Source of the DNA: Cololabis saira
Lineage: Eukaryota > Chordata > Actinopteri > Beloniformes > Belonidae
Assembly: GCF_033807715.1 (NCBI RefSeq)
Contig: NC_084592.1
Span: 23,197,501-23,261,500, forward strand
Direction: 5' to 3'
Length of the DNA: 64,000 nucleotides
Below, one piece after another: positions 1 through 13,692 of the stretch. The first letter of the stretch is position 1. Each line of letters begins with the position of its first letter. The notes below the pieces were generated by a model. The model did no database searches. It saw only the letters and a program-made list of their open reading frames with translations, and was not told the DNA's origin. The translations under genes were made by a program, and so were the position numbers.

Positions 1-114
1 AAAGGTTGCTGGATTCTCCCTTTGAGATAGGATGAGAAGTTTTACCATTCGGGAGGACCTAGGAGTAGAACTGGTGTCTCCATATAGAAAGAAACCAGTT
101 GAGGTGGTTGTGGC

Positions 115-200
115 ATAAGGTTAGGCGGGTGGGGGGGCCTCTCTGCTCACCCTGCGACCCAAACCAGAATAAGTGGAAGTTAATGGATGGATGGATAAAT
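115..200 (+). repeat. 3' tail of a tRNA-type fish SINE with GATG repeats
   Basis: The stretch reads CTCACCCTGCGACCC, then a run resembling GATAAGTGG, then GGATGGATGG repeats. This is the usual 3' end of the widespread teleost SINE whose full-length minus-strand copy lies at 4796-5297. A second short tail (about 885-935) shows the same TAAGCAGTAG and GGATGGATG pattern. The 5' part of the copy is not recognisable before position 60. Confidence 0.5.
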
Positions 201-2386
201 GGCTAGATAGTCTGAGTTCAGGTGAATTTGATTGAAATTCAGGTAATGTTTTTATGGTTGAGAATGGAATGAATGTCTGATTGGTGAAAAGTTTTTATTC
301 AAATTCACCATTGGCCTTTTGGTTACCTACGTCAGCAAAACCCTTTGTCCTCCATTACTTAGCTGAGTGAGTTACTGATGTCTAGGATGTAAGTTGGTGG
401 CTCCAAACTTCTTTTAATTCAGAATGTTTGTGGGACTTAAAACGTTACATAAATCTTCTTGTGTCTTGTGCCGTGACATAGACCTGTCTCGCCGATTTCC
501 GGACAGTTCTCTCATACATCAACTATGAGACCTGGGCTATACTTCTTAACTACATTCACATTCCTCCTTCTATAAATGAATTTAATTGGTTGCAGGTTGT
601 CTTAAGCAAAAATTATAGAAATGTGCAAAAAAGCTACGTCAAGTGTACTGCACCAGATCTCAGTTGTGTCAACAAGGGGGCCTACAAATACTAATTTAAT
701 GGCAGATTTGTCTTTAAGTCTCATTGTAGAGTTTTAGTTACATTTGTAAGAAAAAAATGTAACAATGTCTTTTTAAATGTCTATTATATTATTTTCAAAC
801 TCGTAAAGTAGTAGAGTAAAGAAAAAAAAGATCTTTAATAACAATATTGTAATATTGAAATCCCCATTTAGGATTCTCACAAAACTTGGATAAGCAGTAG
901 TTAATGGATTGATGGATGGATGAATGGATAATATATAGGTTCAGGTATAAAAATTTCCTGCACATGGATACCATAGTACTATGCATGTTAACTTGGTGAA
1001 AGATGAAATTGGACAAACTCCCAAAAATTCTGAGAAATACAACTATCATTAATACCATATTAAAATAAATATGTGGGGCATTACCTTCTCCTAAAAATTA
1101 GTTGCATGCAACATTTTATCTTTGAAAAAGTCATTATTGATTAAAATATACTGTAGACTTTAATCATCCTAGTGAATAAATGCTTCAGCTTGTCAAACAA
1201 ATGAGGGAGGCTGAACTTGTTCACTCGTAAACTGCAACCAAACAAGAGACCATTTGTGGAATGGAACTCTCTTTCCTCATCCGTTACATTGCATCATTTC
1301 CTTTCTCTCTATGGGCCTCCATCTGCGCCTGTGAATAGGCGCCTATTCTATTCAATTAGATCCACTGTGTTCATGTTTCCTGGTCACATCTGCCAAGCAA
1401 GCCTTGTCAGCTGCCAATCGGACATTTCCAATTATTTTCCTTTTTGTAGACAAAGGGATAGATGGGAGAAAGCACAGATGGGCTTAGAGTTTGTCTAGAT
1501 CTGAAAATGAAAGATGTTGTGATCATGATTTAGAACATGATCGATAAGTATCGGAGCACTGAGTTTAAAAAAACAGTTTATTTCAGTAAATCATAATATT
1601 AGAAGCACAAATTGTAACCTCGTCACAGTCCCCTGTTGCATAATGAAAGATAGATATTTAAAGACTTGCCCTCTTGCAATTCAGAAGCAGCCCAAGAGAA
1701 CTGACAAGTGACCATAAGATACATAAATACTGTTTATCTTAATTATGTACAGTATATCGGAATGAATATTGGATACATACACTGCAGTAGTCCTTGAATA
1801 TCACCTGATTTATGGAGGCCAAAGCACTCAGTCTCTGAGAGACAAATTTACTTTCACAGACTCTTGGTCATCAATCACAATGCAACACCAACATCAAGGA
1901 CGTCCTCTTTTCTCCGACATCTGCTGTTTGACAAATTCAAATTGACTGACATGGTAGAGCGGTTTATTACTTTCCTCATATGTGAACTGCACACTGATTG
2001 CACACTATTCTGATTTTTGTCTCTCTTATATCCCCAAGATTATTTGTCCAAGATAATTGAATCAGGATGAATGATTTTGGTTAAATTATTTCAGTTAAAT
2101 TGTATTTTTTATATTATATTAAGCTTTGCAAATGTGATGTTATTGTTCATTTTAGAGTAAAACTACTGCCTTTTTGTATGAAATGGCATTTAGGATCCCC
2201 TAAGATCTATTGAAAGCAAATATACATTGTTAGGAAAGGTCGTGTTCATTTGGCGTGATGATATATTACTTGATTTTCAGCTACTGTATCACAGAAGTGC
2301 ATTAAGAGGATATGGCTGTGTTGGCATGTCAGCTTTAAGAATCTCTTTTGGCTTTTAATGGCGATGTCTTAAAGGGATCCCAGATC
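201..2386. other. AT-rich non-coding stretch
   Basis: No gene is supported here. Open frames are short and without recognisable domains. A SINE-like tail with GATG repeats occurs near 885-935. The rest looks like ordinary intergenic or intronic AT-rich DNA. Confidence 0.5.
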
Positions 2387-3099
2387 CAGAGGTGTCAAAA
2401 GTATTCACATTCATTACTCAGGTAGAAGTATAGATACTAGAGTTTAAAAATACTCCTGTAGAAGTTGAAGTATAGACTCAAGTTTTTTACTCAAGTAAAA
2501 GTATAAAAGTACTGGTTTCAAAACTACTTAAAGTCTAAAAGTAAAAGTAATGTAAGGGGGAAAAAAGCCATTAAGGACAAAAGCCATTGAAAATGAATGC
2601 ATCTTAGTATAATGCAAATATATTAAAGAACCATATATGTGTACTATTGAGCATTAACATGTGTTTCAGAGAGCAGAAGATATGATGACTAGTTGCCTAT
2701 AAGTATTGTAATGGTGCAAAAGGTCAAACTTCAGAGGCACGTTATCATTTATCCTAACCTTTATTGGAATGTACATCCAAGTTTAGTTGCAGGAATCTGA
2801 GGGTAACGGTTGTAAGAACAAAACTGGACAAGAACATCTGAAACAACCACAACCAAATTCACTCTATCCGGATGGCGCAATTTAACTGGATAGTTTTTTT
2901 TTAAAGGTGGAAATGAAATAGAGTAACAAGGCTGTTTTTAAAATGTAAGGAGTAAAAAGTACAGATAATTGCGTGAAAATGTAAGGAGTAAAAGTAAAAA
3001 GTAATCTGAAAAATAATTACTCCAGTGAAGTATAGATAACCAAAATTTCTACTTAAGTAAGGTAACGAAGTATTTGTACTTCGTTACTTGACACCTCTG
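2387..3099. mobile_element. Non-autonomous hAT-like element (713 bp)
   Basis: The element starts CAGAGGTGTCAA and ends TTGACACCTCTG, a perfect 12-bp terminal inverted repeat. It is flanked on both sides by the 8-bp direct repeat CCCAGATC (2379-2386 and 3100-3107). An 8-bp duplication and CAG...CTG ends are typical of hAT transposons. The interior is rich in AAGTA/TACTT runs and has no coding capacity. A related end lies at about 59829-60005, inside the BEL LTR. Confidence 0.85.
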
Positions 3100-3722
3100 C
3101 CCAGATCTCCGTACTAACAGTAATGCCTCTGACGGGCCAAGACAGGTTACATTTTACAAATGCAAATTCAGTCAATAACATTTGGTACAAATATAAATGT
3201 GAGAGTGTGAACACCAAACGTTATGTTCAGACATTTATGAAGGAGTCAGGATCACACAGATATTTTGGTGTCGCTATTGTAAGAGTCACTCATGAGAAAG
3301 GAGTAAACACAAACTCTAATTTACTCTGTGTTTTTAGGTAAATTATCTACAGGGTTGCCAAATGAGACATGTTTTCTAAGAACTCTGTGTGAGTTTTCTT
3401 TCTGTGTATATCTCTACGTTTTTAAGCCTTGAATCTGAGTCTGTGTGGGTCCCCGGGTATCTCCATATTTGCTATGAAAACTGCTCAGTTCTGTTGTGAT
3501 TCCATCTGGCAGTACTTTAAAGGACTTTGGGACATCTAGAGGTTCATCAATAACCATTGGCATCATGAAAAGTTAATTCATTCAGGGCTTGAGAACAGAC
3601 AATGGTTTCCCTGTTGGAATCATATTTATGCGAGACATCCTTTAATATCACCCTCTCACTCTGTTGCCACTAAAAAATAGAGGAGTTTTGTAGTGATGTA
3701 GTTTTAATGACAGTCTTTTTAT

Positions 3723-3725
<3 letters not shown>
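3100..3725. other. Non-coding stretch, nothing recognised
   Basis: A 72-codon open frame at 3123-3341 shows no domain, splice or codon-use support. I see no repeat boundaries. Confidence 0.4.

Positions 3726-3796
<71 letters not shown>
3726..3796. repeat. (AG)n microsatellite
   Basis: An uninterrupted run of about 35 AG dinucleotides. Confidence 0.98.
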
Positions 3797-3799
<3 letters not shown>

Positions 3800-4780
3800 A
3801 AAAAAGGCTGCACAATCACTTCAACATCAAGAAACTTAAAAATACATCACAGTATTTATTTTATTTATATATTTGTTAATTCAAATTTGTAAATATGATA
3901 GATACAAAGGTTTCTCTGGTAGGTAGGCAAATAATAGGGAAATTAGTCAGTTTAATGGCGAGAAAACAAATCTCTCCTTGGAACTCTGCTGATTGAGTAA
4001 AAACCAAAAGTCGCATTTCCAATACACCTAAATTTGCACAAAAAACAAATATCTAAAAAGAAAACCTGTAATGGCCCTTTATTCAAACAAACTCCCAAAT
4101 ATCACAAAAACGTTTTACAGTTCCAGGAGGTGAGTTTTTAAGGCATTTTGATAATCTAGTTTATTGCAAAAGTCTAATGGAAATCCCTTTTGCTCATCTC
4201 CATGTCTCTGACAATGCTGGATGTGACGTAGTCTGTCAACGTAAAGTCATCAACATCTAGTTGTCAGCTGTTTTTGGCCTCATTGATACAATGTAGTTGT
4301 GCTATAACACAGCTTCATCATTATGGCATTACTACATTACATAAGGGCTTTACCTCTGAATAATCATTTGAATAATCATCCTCTGCCTTCACCCTCTGAC
4401 TATTTTCTCATCAGCTCAGGCGGCAATCGCAATTATTTGTCTAAAAATGTCTTTGTCCATCTTCAATGTCAAGATTTCTTTTGTTTTGTTTAATAGAAAC
4501 ACTGACTTCCGCAGTGCTACCTTTATTGCAAATTCAGAGTTTCGCTTCTGTTTTGCGACAAAGTGTAGTGGAAACACGACTGAAGTCTGTGGTCATTGTT
4601 GGGCACAGCCATGTGTTGAACAAAGAAAGGCCTAACATTAACAGTAAGGCTTGACCACATGGTTTGAAACAAAGAAACCTTTATAATGACTCAAACCCCC
4701 AGCAGGCTCTGTTTATTGACAGGGTTGTGGTGGATAGGACCCAGATGCAGGAGAGCGAGGCGGCAGGTGTTCCAGAAAGT
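3797..4780. other. Non-coding stretch, nothing recognised
   Basis: AT-rich DNA with short unsupported open frames around 4447-4654. The open frames overlap each other and resemble no family that I know. Confidence 0.4.
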
Positions 4781-4795
4781 GATTTATTTTAGATT

Positions 4796-5297
4796 TTTTT
4801 TTTTTTTTTATCCCCGATTTTTTACCCATTTCATCACCCAGTGCTCATACCTAGACAGTCCTTGGCATTGTTCCCTTCTGCCAACCCAAGGAGGGCCCTA
4901 CACTGAGCTCAGGTCTCCTTCTTATCCTGAGGAGTGATGGACCGCTTCTTTTCACCAGGCAGGGTGGGGTTTCTCCGGCCGGACGTAGCGCGTGGAAGGA
5001 TCACGTTATTCCGGCCAGATCCTCCCCACCCCATCTGGCGCCCCGGTTGGCCAGAGGGGGCATGTATAGCCCAGGACTGTTGCATGTTTTTGTGAGGGTA
5101 GCTCACATTAGCTACCCAAGGGAACACGGGGAGAACATGCAAACTCCATACAGAAAGATCCTTTCACCAACCCCACCCAGGGTGTGGGCACTGAAGTCAT
5201 GGGAGAACTAACACGCACTTCAGTGCCCACAGCGTCCCCGGCGGGAATCGAACCCAGGACCTTCTTGCTGTGAGACGGCCGCACTACCGTGCCCCCC
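4796..5297 (-). mobile_element. Full-length tRNA-type SINE with target-site duplication
   Basis: Read on the minus strand the element begins GGGGGGCACGGTAGTGCGG and continues through CAGCAAGAAGGTCCTGGG and GTTCGATTCCCGCC, a tRNA-like head with a B-box-type motif. The segment TGGAGTTTGCATGTTCTCCCC follows, and the copy ends in a poly(A) tail (poly-T on the plus strand, about 4794-4809). The copy is flanked by near-identical 15-bp direct repeats GATTTATTTTA(G/A)ATT at 4781-4795 and 5298-5312, as expected for LINE-mediated insertion. SINE family assignment is from memory of common teleost repeats. Confidence 0.75.
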
Positions 5298-5569
5298 GAT
5301 TTATTTTAAATTAAAAAAAAAACCCAAAGCGCTGCTAAGCAAGATTACAATAAACAAAACAAGAGCATAAACTTGGCAAAAATCCCAAACCATGGCATGA
5401 CACATGGAGGGACAAAACAGTAGAATTAGCAGGGATCAAGGGTCCCGGGGGCTGCTCTGGGAGGCATCGTAACAGTCCAGTAGGTGGGACATTGTCTGTC
5501 CTACTCCAAAACTGCATTGTGTCTTCTGTCTGGTAGCTCCATGGTTTCATGAGTGCTTTGCATCTCCCC

Positions 5570-6062
5570 TGCTCCATTCGTAGTCATGGGCTTGTGTGTT
5601 GAGCTGGTTACATTTATTCTTTCCAGATGTTGGTCCTTGCTGTTGCTTTGGTTGTCAGGAAAGGTAGGACTGTCGGTAGGAAACTGGCTCTGGATTTCAG
5701 TCGGGGTGGGGGTGCTGTGTTTGCATGCAGGGGGTTCCTGGTATCAAACTCCTGTGCTTTCGTCTGATGTAGGGGGGGGGGGGGCAATGCCAGCTAAGGC
5801 ATATAGGTACGGGACTGGCGTTGTCTTCAAGCATCTTGTGATGAGCTGTGCTGTTGAGGGCTGTGTCAACCAGTTTGGTTTGGCGGGTGCGGCTCCAGCT
5901 TGAATATGCATATTCGGCTGTGGAGAAGCACAGGGCTAGGGCAGTTGCATGGATGGTTGATGGATCAGCACCCCACTTTGAGTTTACCAGTTTGTGCAGG
6001 ATGTTGTTGCGAGTGTTGACCTTGGCTTTGGTGGTGGTGACTCTGAGGTACACGGGGCCCAC
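5570..6062 (-). pseudogene. LINE reverse-transcriptase C-terminal fragment, frameshifted
   Basis: Minus-strand translation from 6062 gives a stretch with the motif WGADPSTIHATALALCFSTAEYA, the characteristic region downstream of the RT domain in jockey/RTE-like non-LTR retrotransposons. The next conserved block (an LAGIAPP-type motif) is in a different frame from about 5850, so the copy is broken. The rest, to about 5570, is doubtful. A G-run at about 5770-5783 lies inside the fragment. No intact ORF, no endonuclease and no tail were found, so this is a dead internal fragment. Confidence 0.7.
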
Positions 6063-7707
<1,645 letters not shown>

Positions 7708-7747
<40 letters not shown>

Positions 7748-7749
7748 GG

Positions 7750-7792
<43 letters not shown>
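7708..7792. repeat. (ATTG)n microsatellite
   Basis: About twenty ATTG/TTGA units with one interruption (GGTTGATTGAGGG) near 7739-7751. Confidence 0.97.
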
Positions 7793-7923
7793 GTCAGGTC
7801 AATTTTGTCCACTGCACACTCATGTGGATGAGTGATGAACTTGAAGAGATCAGTACGCGCACGAAATTCTCCAAAATGTGCTTTGAATGACTGCAGGAGA
7901 TTGGACGTAAAGCCAGCTAGCTG

Positions 7924-9147
7924 CTAGAGATCCAGATGTTGAGTGGAGTCACTTGCTAAGCATGCATCTCTAAATTGTTGCAGTCTTTCAAAGTGCAGAA
8001 GACGACCTGTTTCAATGTCCCTGAGAAAGACTTCCAGCTTATTTTCAAATGCAAACACTGCTTGTTGAAGGGATGAGATTGTATTTCCAATACCTTGCAT
8101 TTTCACATTGAGCTGGTTCAGATGGCCAGTTAGGTCTATGAGATAGTGAAACTGCAGGAGCCAGTCAGAGTTGTCTAGCTCAGGATGCTTGACGCCTTTC
8201 ATTTCAAGAAAAGTCCAGATTTCACTCAGGCAAGCTGCAAAACGGCTGAGCACCTTCCCCCTTGACAACCAACGCACGTTGCTGTGTAAAAGCAGACCGG
8301 GATAATGATTCCCAACTTCTTCTAACAGAGCTTTAAACTGGCGATCATTTAAAGCTCGGGCAACAATAAAGTTGAACACTTGAATGACCTCACCTCACAA
8401 AGCTCCTGGCCACACATCTGAGCCTCCTGATGCAGGATGCAATGAAAACTTAGGATGGCTCTCTTATCATGTTCACAGAGAAGTGCAACAAATCCTTTGT
8501 TCTTCCCCAACATACAGGGTGCACCATCAGTATAGACAGAAATAAGTTTATCCATCGGTAGTTTTTTTTCTTTAGCAAATTCCATGAAGGACGTAAATAA
8601 ATCCTCTCCTCTTGTTGTCCCTTTCATGGGCAAAACAGCCAAGCTCTCCTCACGCAGTGTGTCACCTGCAGCATACCTGGCAATTATACTGCACTGTGAT
8701 AGATGGCTAACGTCTGTTGAGTCATCTAACGCGACAGAAAAGTACGTCCCAGCGTTTATGTCCTTAATTTGTGTTTCCTCGACTTGATTTGCCATCATAA
8801 CGCTACGATCGTGCACCGTTCTTCCTGACAGGGGCATGTCTTTTATTTATTTGATTATCTTTTCTTTATTTGGGAAGTCATCAAACAGTTCATTGGCCAC
8901 ATCAAGCATGAATGTTTTGGCATACTCGCCATCTGTGAATGGCTTTCCATTCCTTACTATTGCCAAAGCACCCGCAAAGCTAGCAGCATTGCCGTCTCCT
9001 TGTCCTTGTTTTTTATTATTAAGAAATATCACAAGTTCCAAAATGTTTTTTATTTTAATTTTTTTTTCCAACTCAAAATTGTCTGGGAGCCATATGCCGT
9101 CACTGGAAGAGCCATATATGGCTCGCGAGCTATAGGTTCCCGACCTA
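7924..9147 (-). pseudogene. hAT-superfamily transposase, Charlie/ZBED-like, inactivated
   Basis: Three minus-strand blocks read in order: 9071-8847, 8837-8349 and 8379-7924. The middle block carries SVALDDSTDVS, YTDGAPCMLG with GFVALL, and CILHQEA. The last carries LLLHSNVRWLSRGKVL. These are the conserved blocks of hAT transposases related to the ZBED/FAM200/GTF2IRD2-type domesticated proteins. The first and middle blocks share a frame, split by a stop near 8846. The middle and last are split by a frameshift near 8380-8400. The BED zinc finger and the C-terminal dimerisation domain are not visible. Upstream, at about 9090-9147, the minus strand reads GGTCGGGAACCTATAGC, resembling the terminal repeat of hAT elements, so this may be the element end. 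The matching other end was not found. Confidence 0.8.
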
Positions 9148-9858
9148 TTTTAAGGCCAAATGGCTTCGGGCATGGGGTCTCTGTGAAACGGGATCGCTTC
9201 CCACAGATGCCATCAGATTGGTATCCAGGAAGTTTCAAGACCAAATGAAGACCAAAGACAGACACTTTGTTGTGCTCTGTCGGCACTTCATAAAAAAATG
9301 TTAAGAGGCCTACTGTGGTCGTACTGGGAAGAGCAGCTACCATAAGGGAATGATGTGGTCATTTTAAGGAGAGAGATTACCTACACTCAAGAAGAACAAA
9401 ATGATATCTTGTTCCCTACGTTGACAAGAATACACAATGTATTTTATCTGCTGCCAGGAAGCCGTATGACAATCAGATGTCTGAGTGACAACTAAATTAT
9501 TTTCCCTCTCATTTTTATCAAACTGGATATACACTGAACTGACAAATAAATTGCAGCAAACGTCTTTGCATAATTTTGACTATCAACACCCCCTTATCTG
9601 AGATCTTTGAAGTCACCAATCCATCAGCTTGGCCTTTCCTCTTGTATGACTTGCATCACATTGCTTCTTTATGTAGCAACTTAAGTGAGAGCTTGTTTGC
9701 TATCAGTGCACTTTGTCGGTAGTCAGTGTCTCCTGTTTGTGTAATTTCCACTGTTGTGGCCGGTCAGCAGATTGGGAGGATTTCCAGGAGTCTACTGTTC
9801 ATGATGCTGCCAATTGTGACTGTGATTTGTATGATTTATATGTCAGGCCACATTTATG
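9148..9858. other. Non-coding stretch, nothing recognised
   Basis: No supported gene. Open frames at 9000-9343 run across the hAT end and have no family resemblance. Confidence 0.4.
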
Positions 9859-9918
9859 AGCCCACCTCATCTGTTTTTTGTTTTTTTTGTTTTTTTTTTT
9901 TAGCCCACCTCATCTGTT
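9859..9918 (-). mobile_element. Tail-only retroinsertion: poly-T between 17-bp direct repeats
   Basis: The 17-bp sequence AGCCCACCTCATCTGTT occurs at 9859-9875 and again at 9902-9918. Only a T-rich tract (9876-9901, with two G interruptions) lies between them. The simplest reading is a LINE-mediated insertion that left little more than its poly(A) tail in minus orientation. Confidence 0.6.
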
Positions 9919-10627
9919 AAACACTTGCAAGGGTCTGTATATCAAATGTAACATACAATGCAACATTAAGTACACATTCCTTTTCTAAATATATAAATAC
10001 TGTATATAAAAAATATATTACCATCCATGCACTAGTAGAAAAGAAAGGTAAACAGATTTAGTATGATCCTATCATTTCTTTATATAATTTTCCTGAAGCA
10101 GTCACTCAGACTGTATTGATATGCTTGTCCATGGTGTATTTGGTTGATTGCTGTGATGAAAGCTGCACATTTCATATTCTTTCTCATATGAAAAAGTGAC
10201 ATACCAATCCTCTGATCTTGCCAGTTTAAATTCAGACCATGATGCCTTCCCTCAGACCACAAGGGAAATTAATAAATGATTAAAGTCTAGGGGAGTCAAG
10301 GGAAAGAATGGTAAAGAGGGATAATGGTGTATTGGTGAATGATGCTATCTCACTGCAGTCAGGGTTATGTCTCTATCTACTAGCGTGTTCAAAGAGGAGG
10401 CCATGCCTGGTGGCTGTTTTGTTGACAGGTGTCTCTAAAAAGGACACAGAAGCTGATTGCACTAAAATAACTCCCTCTGGTCACATTGAAACTTTGAAAA
10501 CTGTATGACAGTTTCAATGTAACATGCTCATGTTACATAGAAGTTCTACTCTTATTTCTTCCTGCTGCTTTGGTATCACAATCTCACTATCGTTTGATTA
10601 CATAGTCAACCATTAGTGTTTGAAATC
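9919..10627. other. Non-coding stretch, nothing recognised
   Basis: AT-rich DNA with short unsupported frames. It ends at the 8-bp target duplication of the next element. Confidence 0.4.
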
Positions 10628-11136
10628 CAACCTGATCTCACAAAAATCCGTGAAATGCCCATGACCTCTCACCACTATTGGCACCAACACGGAAATTGTA
10701 TAATTCCGTGTGAGCACCACGGATATTGTACTATGCGAAGTCAATGGGCTCCGTTGTCGTGATATATACACGGATGATTACATTATTATTATTATGTATA
10801 TATTATTCTTTATAATAGTGGCTAAGTTATGAGTTTTTGACGCGCAAGTTACTGTTTGTTACTGTCAGTTTGTAAAAGCATGTTTTTACAGTTTTAACAG
10901 TTTTAACAGTGTTTTAATGGTGTTTTGATGATTTTTAACAGTATTTTGACGGCGAGTATTTAACCTTGTTTTCTAGTATTTAACGTAAATTTGAGTATTT
11001 AACCATGTTGTTTGCTGTCGCCATGACGACCCCCCCCACAAAACCTCCAGAATGATATACCATTTCCATGTTGGTGCCACAGAAAATAGTGGTGAGAGGT
11101 CGTGGGCATTTCACGGATTTTTGTGAGATCCGGTTG
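10628..11136. mobile_element. Non-autonomous DNA element, long TIRs, 8-bp TSD (509 bp)
   Basis: The ends are CAACCTGATCTCAC and, in inverse, GTGAGATCCGGTTG. The inverted repeats run for about 65-70 bp with a few mismatches and a short indel, through the block ATCCGTGAAATGCCC on the left and its complement on the right. The 8-bp duplication TTGAAATC lies at 10620-10627 and 11137-11144. No ORF is present inside. The 8-bp TSD suggests hAT, although CAACC is not the usual hAT end, so the superfamily remains open. Confidence 0.85.
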
Positions 11137-12138
11137 TTGAAATCATAAATCTGGTAGATGAAATTACCATAGCTTTTTTCTAGTTAAAGAAAGGTAAAGA
11201 TTATATGGATTCAAATCCAGAATATGAAAGTTTTTTGCATTCATAAACTGTCTGAATTTCAATTAAAACAGTAATCAAAGAATAGACATTCAGGTTTAAT
11301 TTAAAATGTTTCAGAAAAATACAGCATTTATATCTAAAAATAATAGGCTGGCCAATCATACCCATTTAGTTTGTAAGAATTATCTCATGAAATTCCTATA
11401 TCACATGCTTCATGTTTGTGATTGGTTACATGCCACCTCTGACAGCATCCAGACTACACCCCTGGGAGACATAGTCAAATCCAAATGAACCAGATTTATT
11501 ATTTTTATTGAGGAGAACAGCCATTTTAAGAAGACAGCTAAATTGTATGATTGCTTTGGTAAAGAAAACCCTCTTCACAACATCAACAGAAGCCAAGAAA
11601 ACTCTGGAAAAAGGTATGTGTATCATTGCCAAAATCTTCAATAAAGAGATGCCTACATCAGTCATGGCTGATTACTTGTATCACAGTATATCGCAATTTT
11701 AAAAAAATCACAAAGAAACAATCATATTGTGTAATATGTACAGTATGTCTAATATACATAGTGCATTGATCTCGCCACGTTTTTGCACAGTGCAGAGGAA
11801 CGCAAATGCATGTATGTTATGGTGTGATAAATACAGTAGTCATGTCTTCAAAGCAGATAATACACCTTATTAATTAATTTATCAATTAACAAATTTCCAC
11901 TAGTTTCCGTCAAACATTACATCACTGGGTGGTCCCTTGTCCCTTGTTTATTTCCTTTTTCACCATTGTGCTTAACTGTTCAAACTTAACATATTTACAA
12001 ACGTACTAGTGTTTTGTGAGTATTGTGCATTGGAAAGAGCAGCAGTAACTAGAAAATTTCCTCGCAGAAATTTCGAGAGTGCCACGGGGGGCTGCTGCCC
12101 ATTTGTGTACATTGCTGCCTTTTTCAGCAATAAAAGTG
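11137..12138. other. Non-coding stretch, nothing recognised
   Basis: Short frames at 11306-11702 on both strands carry no recognisable domain. Confidence 0.4.
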
Positions 12139-12187
12139 AAGGACTCAATACCAAGTTCGATGACACCACCCACGACTCTCTATGGGG
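12139..12187 (+). repeat. Fragment of the complex dispersed repeat seen at 32-36 kb
   Basis: The segment containing GAAGGACTCAATACC and CACCACCCACGACTCTC closely matches the internal unit of the repeats at 32145-33808 and 34645-35693. It stops abruptly at a run of G (from 12183). A second, longer G-run follows at about 12244-12263. Confidence 0.7.
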
Positions 12188-12256
12188 GGGGGGGGTACGT
12201 ACTTCAAAATTTATAGCGTGTACTGTGGGTTATTTACTGTGTGTGGGGGGGGGGGG

Positions 12257-12776
12257 GGGGGGGAGACTCCAGGCAGTCAGGACTCCCACTTCTGGAATTC
12301 ACTGACAGAATGCAAAGCCTTGTGAATATTGGATTACAACTAACTCCATGCCAAAATCCCTTATTTAACCCCCCACATCGGCCAACCCCTCCCAACCCAC
12401 CACCTCGGAAACAGCAGCTAACCAAAAGTCACCGCCCCCCCTCACCTCCTCTGAAATACTGTATCAGTGATGTCTGCTATGGGCCGGGTCCAGGCTGTGA
12501 TGTCAATATTAACATTGTTCTGTCCCAGGAAAAGTCTGGGCCCCATGGAGTTAAATCAGCTTTCTCTACCCCTGTGATGATAGGTGACAGAAAACGTATC
12601 AAACTGGTGAGAAATGAAAAAAGTTCAATTAAATCTGCCAATCTGTTCAGTATAGCATGTCATCCTCGAAACTCACCAGCGTCTCCTTTTAAGAATTTAC
12701 ATGTACATTTAGCCCTTTTAAATATCAGGTCTCTGGTTGGCAAATCTTTCTTAATCAATGATTTTATTAACGAGCG
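12257..12776 (+). pseudogene. L2-like LINE, 5' part (split by the gypsy insertion)
   Basis: The open frame contains a proline-rich stretch, then a block with HLALLNIRSLVGKSF near its end. This is the start of the apurinic-type endonuclease of L2/Maui-like non-LTR retrotransposons. The frame is interrupted at 12776 by the gypsy LTR and resumes at 19524. The 5' limit is uncertain; the first L2-like residues appear shortly after the G-run near 12260. Together with 19524-21045 it forms one truncated LINE copy. Confidence 0.75.
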
Positions 12777-13061
12777 TGTCATGCTGAGTGCCAGGCTGTG
12801 TCTAATTGTTTGTTTATTGTTTTGGAGTTGTTGTGTTAACCATTTTATTTGCATGTTTTTGTTTTGTTAGTTACTGTTTGAAATGTTACCTTTTCTGTGT
12901 TTTGAGTTGACATGCAATTACCTTTTGTTTGAGTTGATTAGACACAGCTGAACACAATCAAGCAGCAACTGAATCCTGACAGACAGCTGCAGTGGCCAAT
13001 AAACCACTGCAGGCTGGCCCCCCTAGACCAATGGTGAACGAGGGGAGGGTTTCCTTCCCCT

Positions 13062-13068
13062 TATATAT
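13062..13068 (+). promoter_or_regulatory. Probable TATA box of the gypsy LTR
   Basis: TATATAT lies about 25-30 bp before a plausible transcription start inside the LTR, with a CCAAT motif roughly 35 bp upstream. The same site in the 3' LTR is near 18895-18901. Confidence 0.5.
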
Positions 13069-13588
13069 TCAAGGCAGACATTCAAGCTGGGAGATTGAAC
13101 GGACGGACAGAGGCCCACAGGATACCTCGTTGCCGGAGAGCCCCTGCAGACCCAGACAGACCACAAATACAGCAGTGTATTGGAGGCCTTTGGACGTAAT
13201 GGCAGAAGTAGGAACTTCTGCCCAAATGCTGTGAGTTTCCCTAACCAATACACTGGCTGTTGCCTGCTGAACCACGTCGTGATAGCACGTTAAAATATCC
13301 TGTGGTTGTAGGGCAGATTGCTGGCTCTCATCCTTTGCTCCAGGGTCTGATTGTCGACCGGAGCTGTACAGCAGAGGATCCCTGTTGGTGCGGGCCTTAC
13401 TGCCAAGGATTCCAGAGGGGGCGCAAGAGGACCGTCTTTTTGGACAAGACAGTGGACCCCGGAACAGATTGACTTTGCGACTGTTCATTTTTAACCTTTT
13501 TAACCTTTTTAAGGATTGGCCATTTTAGTAAACAGTTCTCCCCTTTTAAGGACATTTTCCCCACCCCGATTTTATACAACCTTTGCGC

Positions 13589-13594
13589 AATAAA
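13589..13594 (+). terminator. LTR polyadenylation signal AATAAA
   Basis: AATAAA precedes a T/G-rich stretch (GTTTGTTGC). The functional copy would be the one in the 3' LTR, near 19422-19427. Confidence 0.6.
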
Positions 13595-13692
13595 CGTTTG
13601 TTGCTGCACCACCTGCTTTTTGTTGTGGGTTACTAAGCGCTGCTCACCCTCGAAAGTATTTAATTGGGGACTAGAACCACCCCTTTGACATT

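Larger units (their letters stand above)
12777..13690 (+). repeat. 5' LTR of the gypsy element
   Basis: 914 bp, TGTCATG...TTTGACA. A TATA-like TATATAT lies at 13062-13068, with a CCAAT-type GACCAATGG at 13026-13034. A polyadenylation signal AATAAA lies at 13589-13594. These give a plausible U3/R/U5 order with R starting near 13090. The identical-length copy is at 18610-19523. Confidence 0.95.

Noticed and set aside
5335..5903. Short frames overlapping the LINE RT fragment
   Set aside because: They fall in wrong frames of the decayed LINE or extend past it without support.
12241..12870. A 209-codon open frame taken as one gene
   Set aside because: It joins L2 sequence to the gypsy LTR across the insertion point at 12776/12777.
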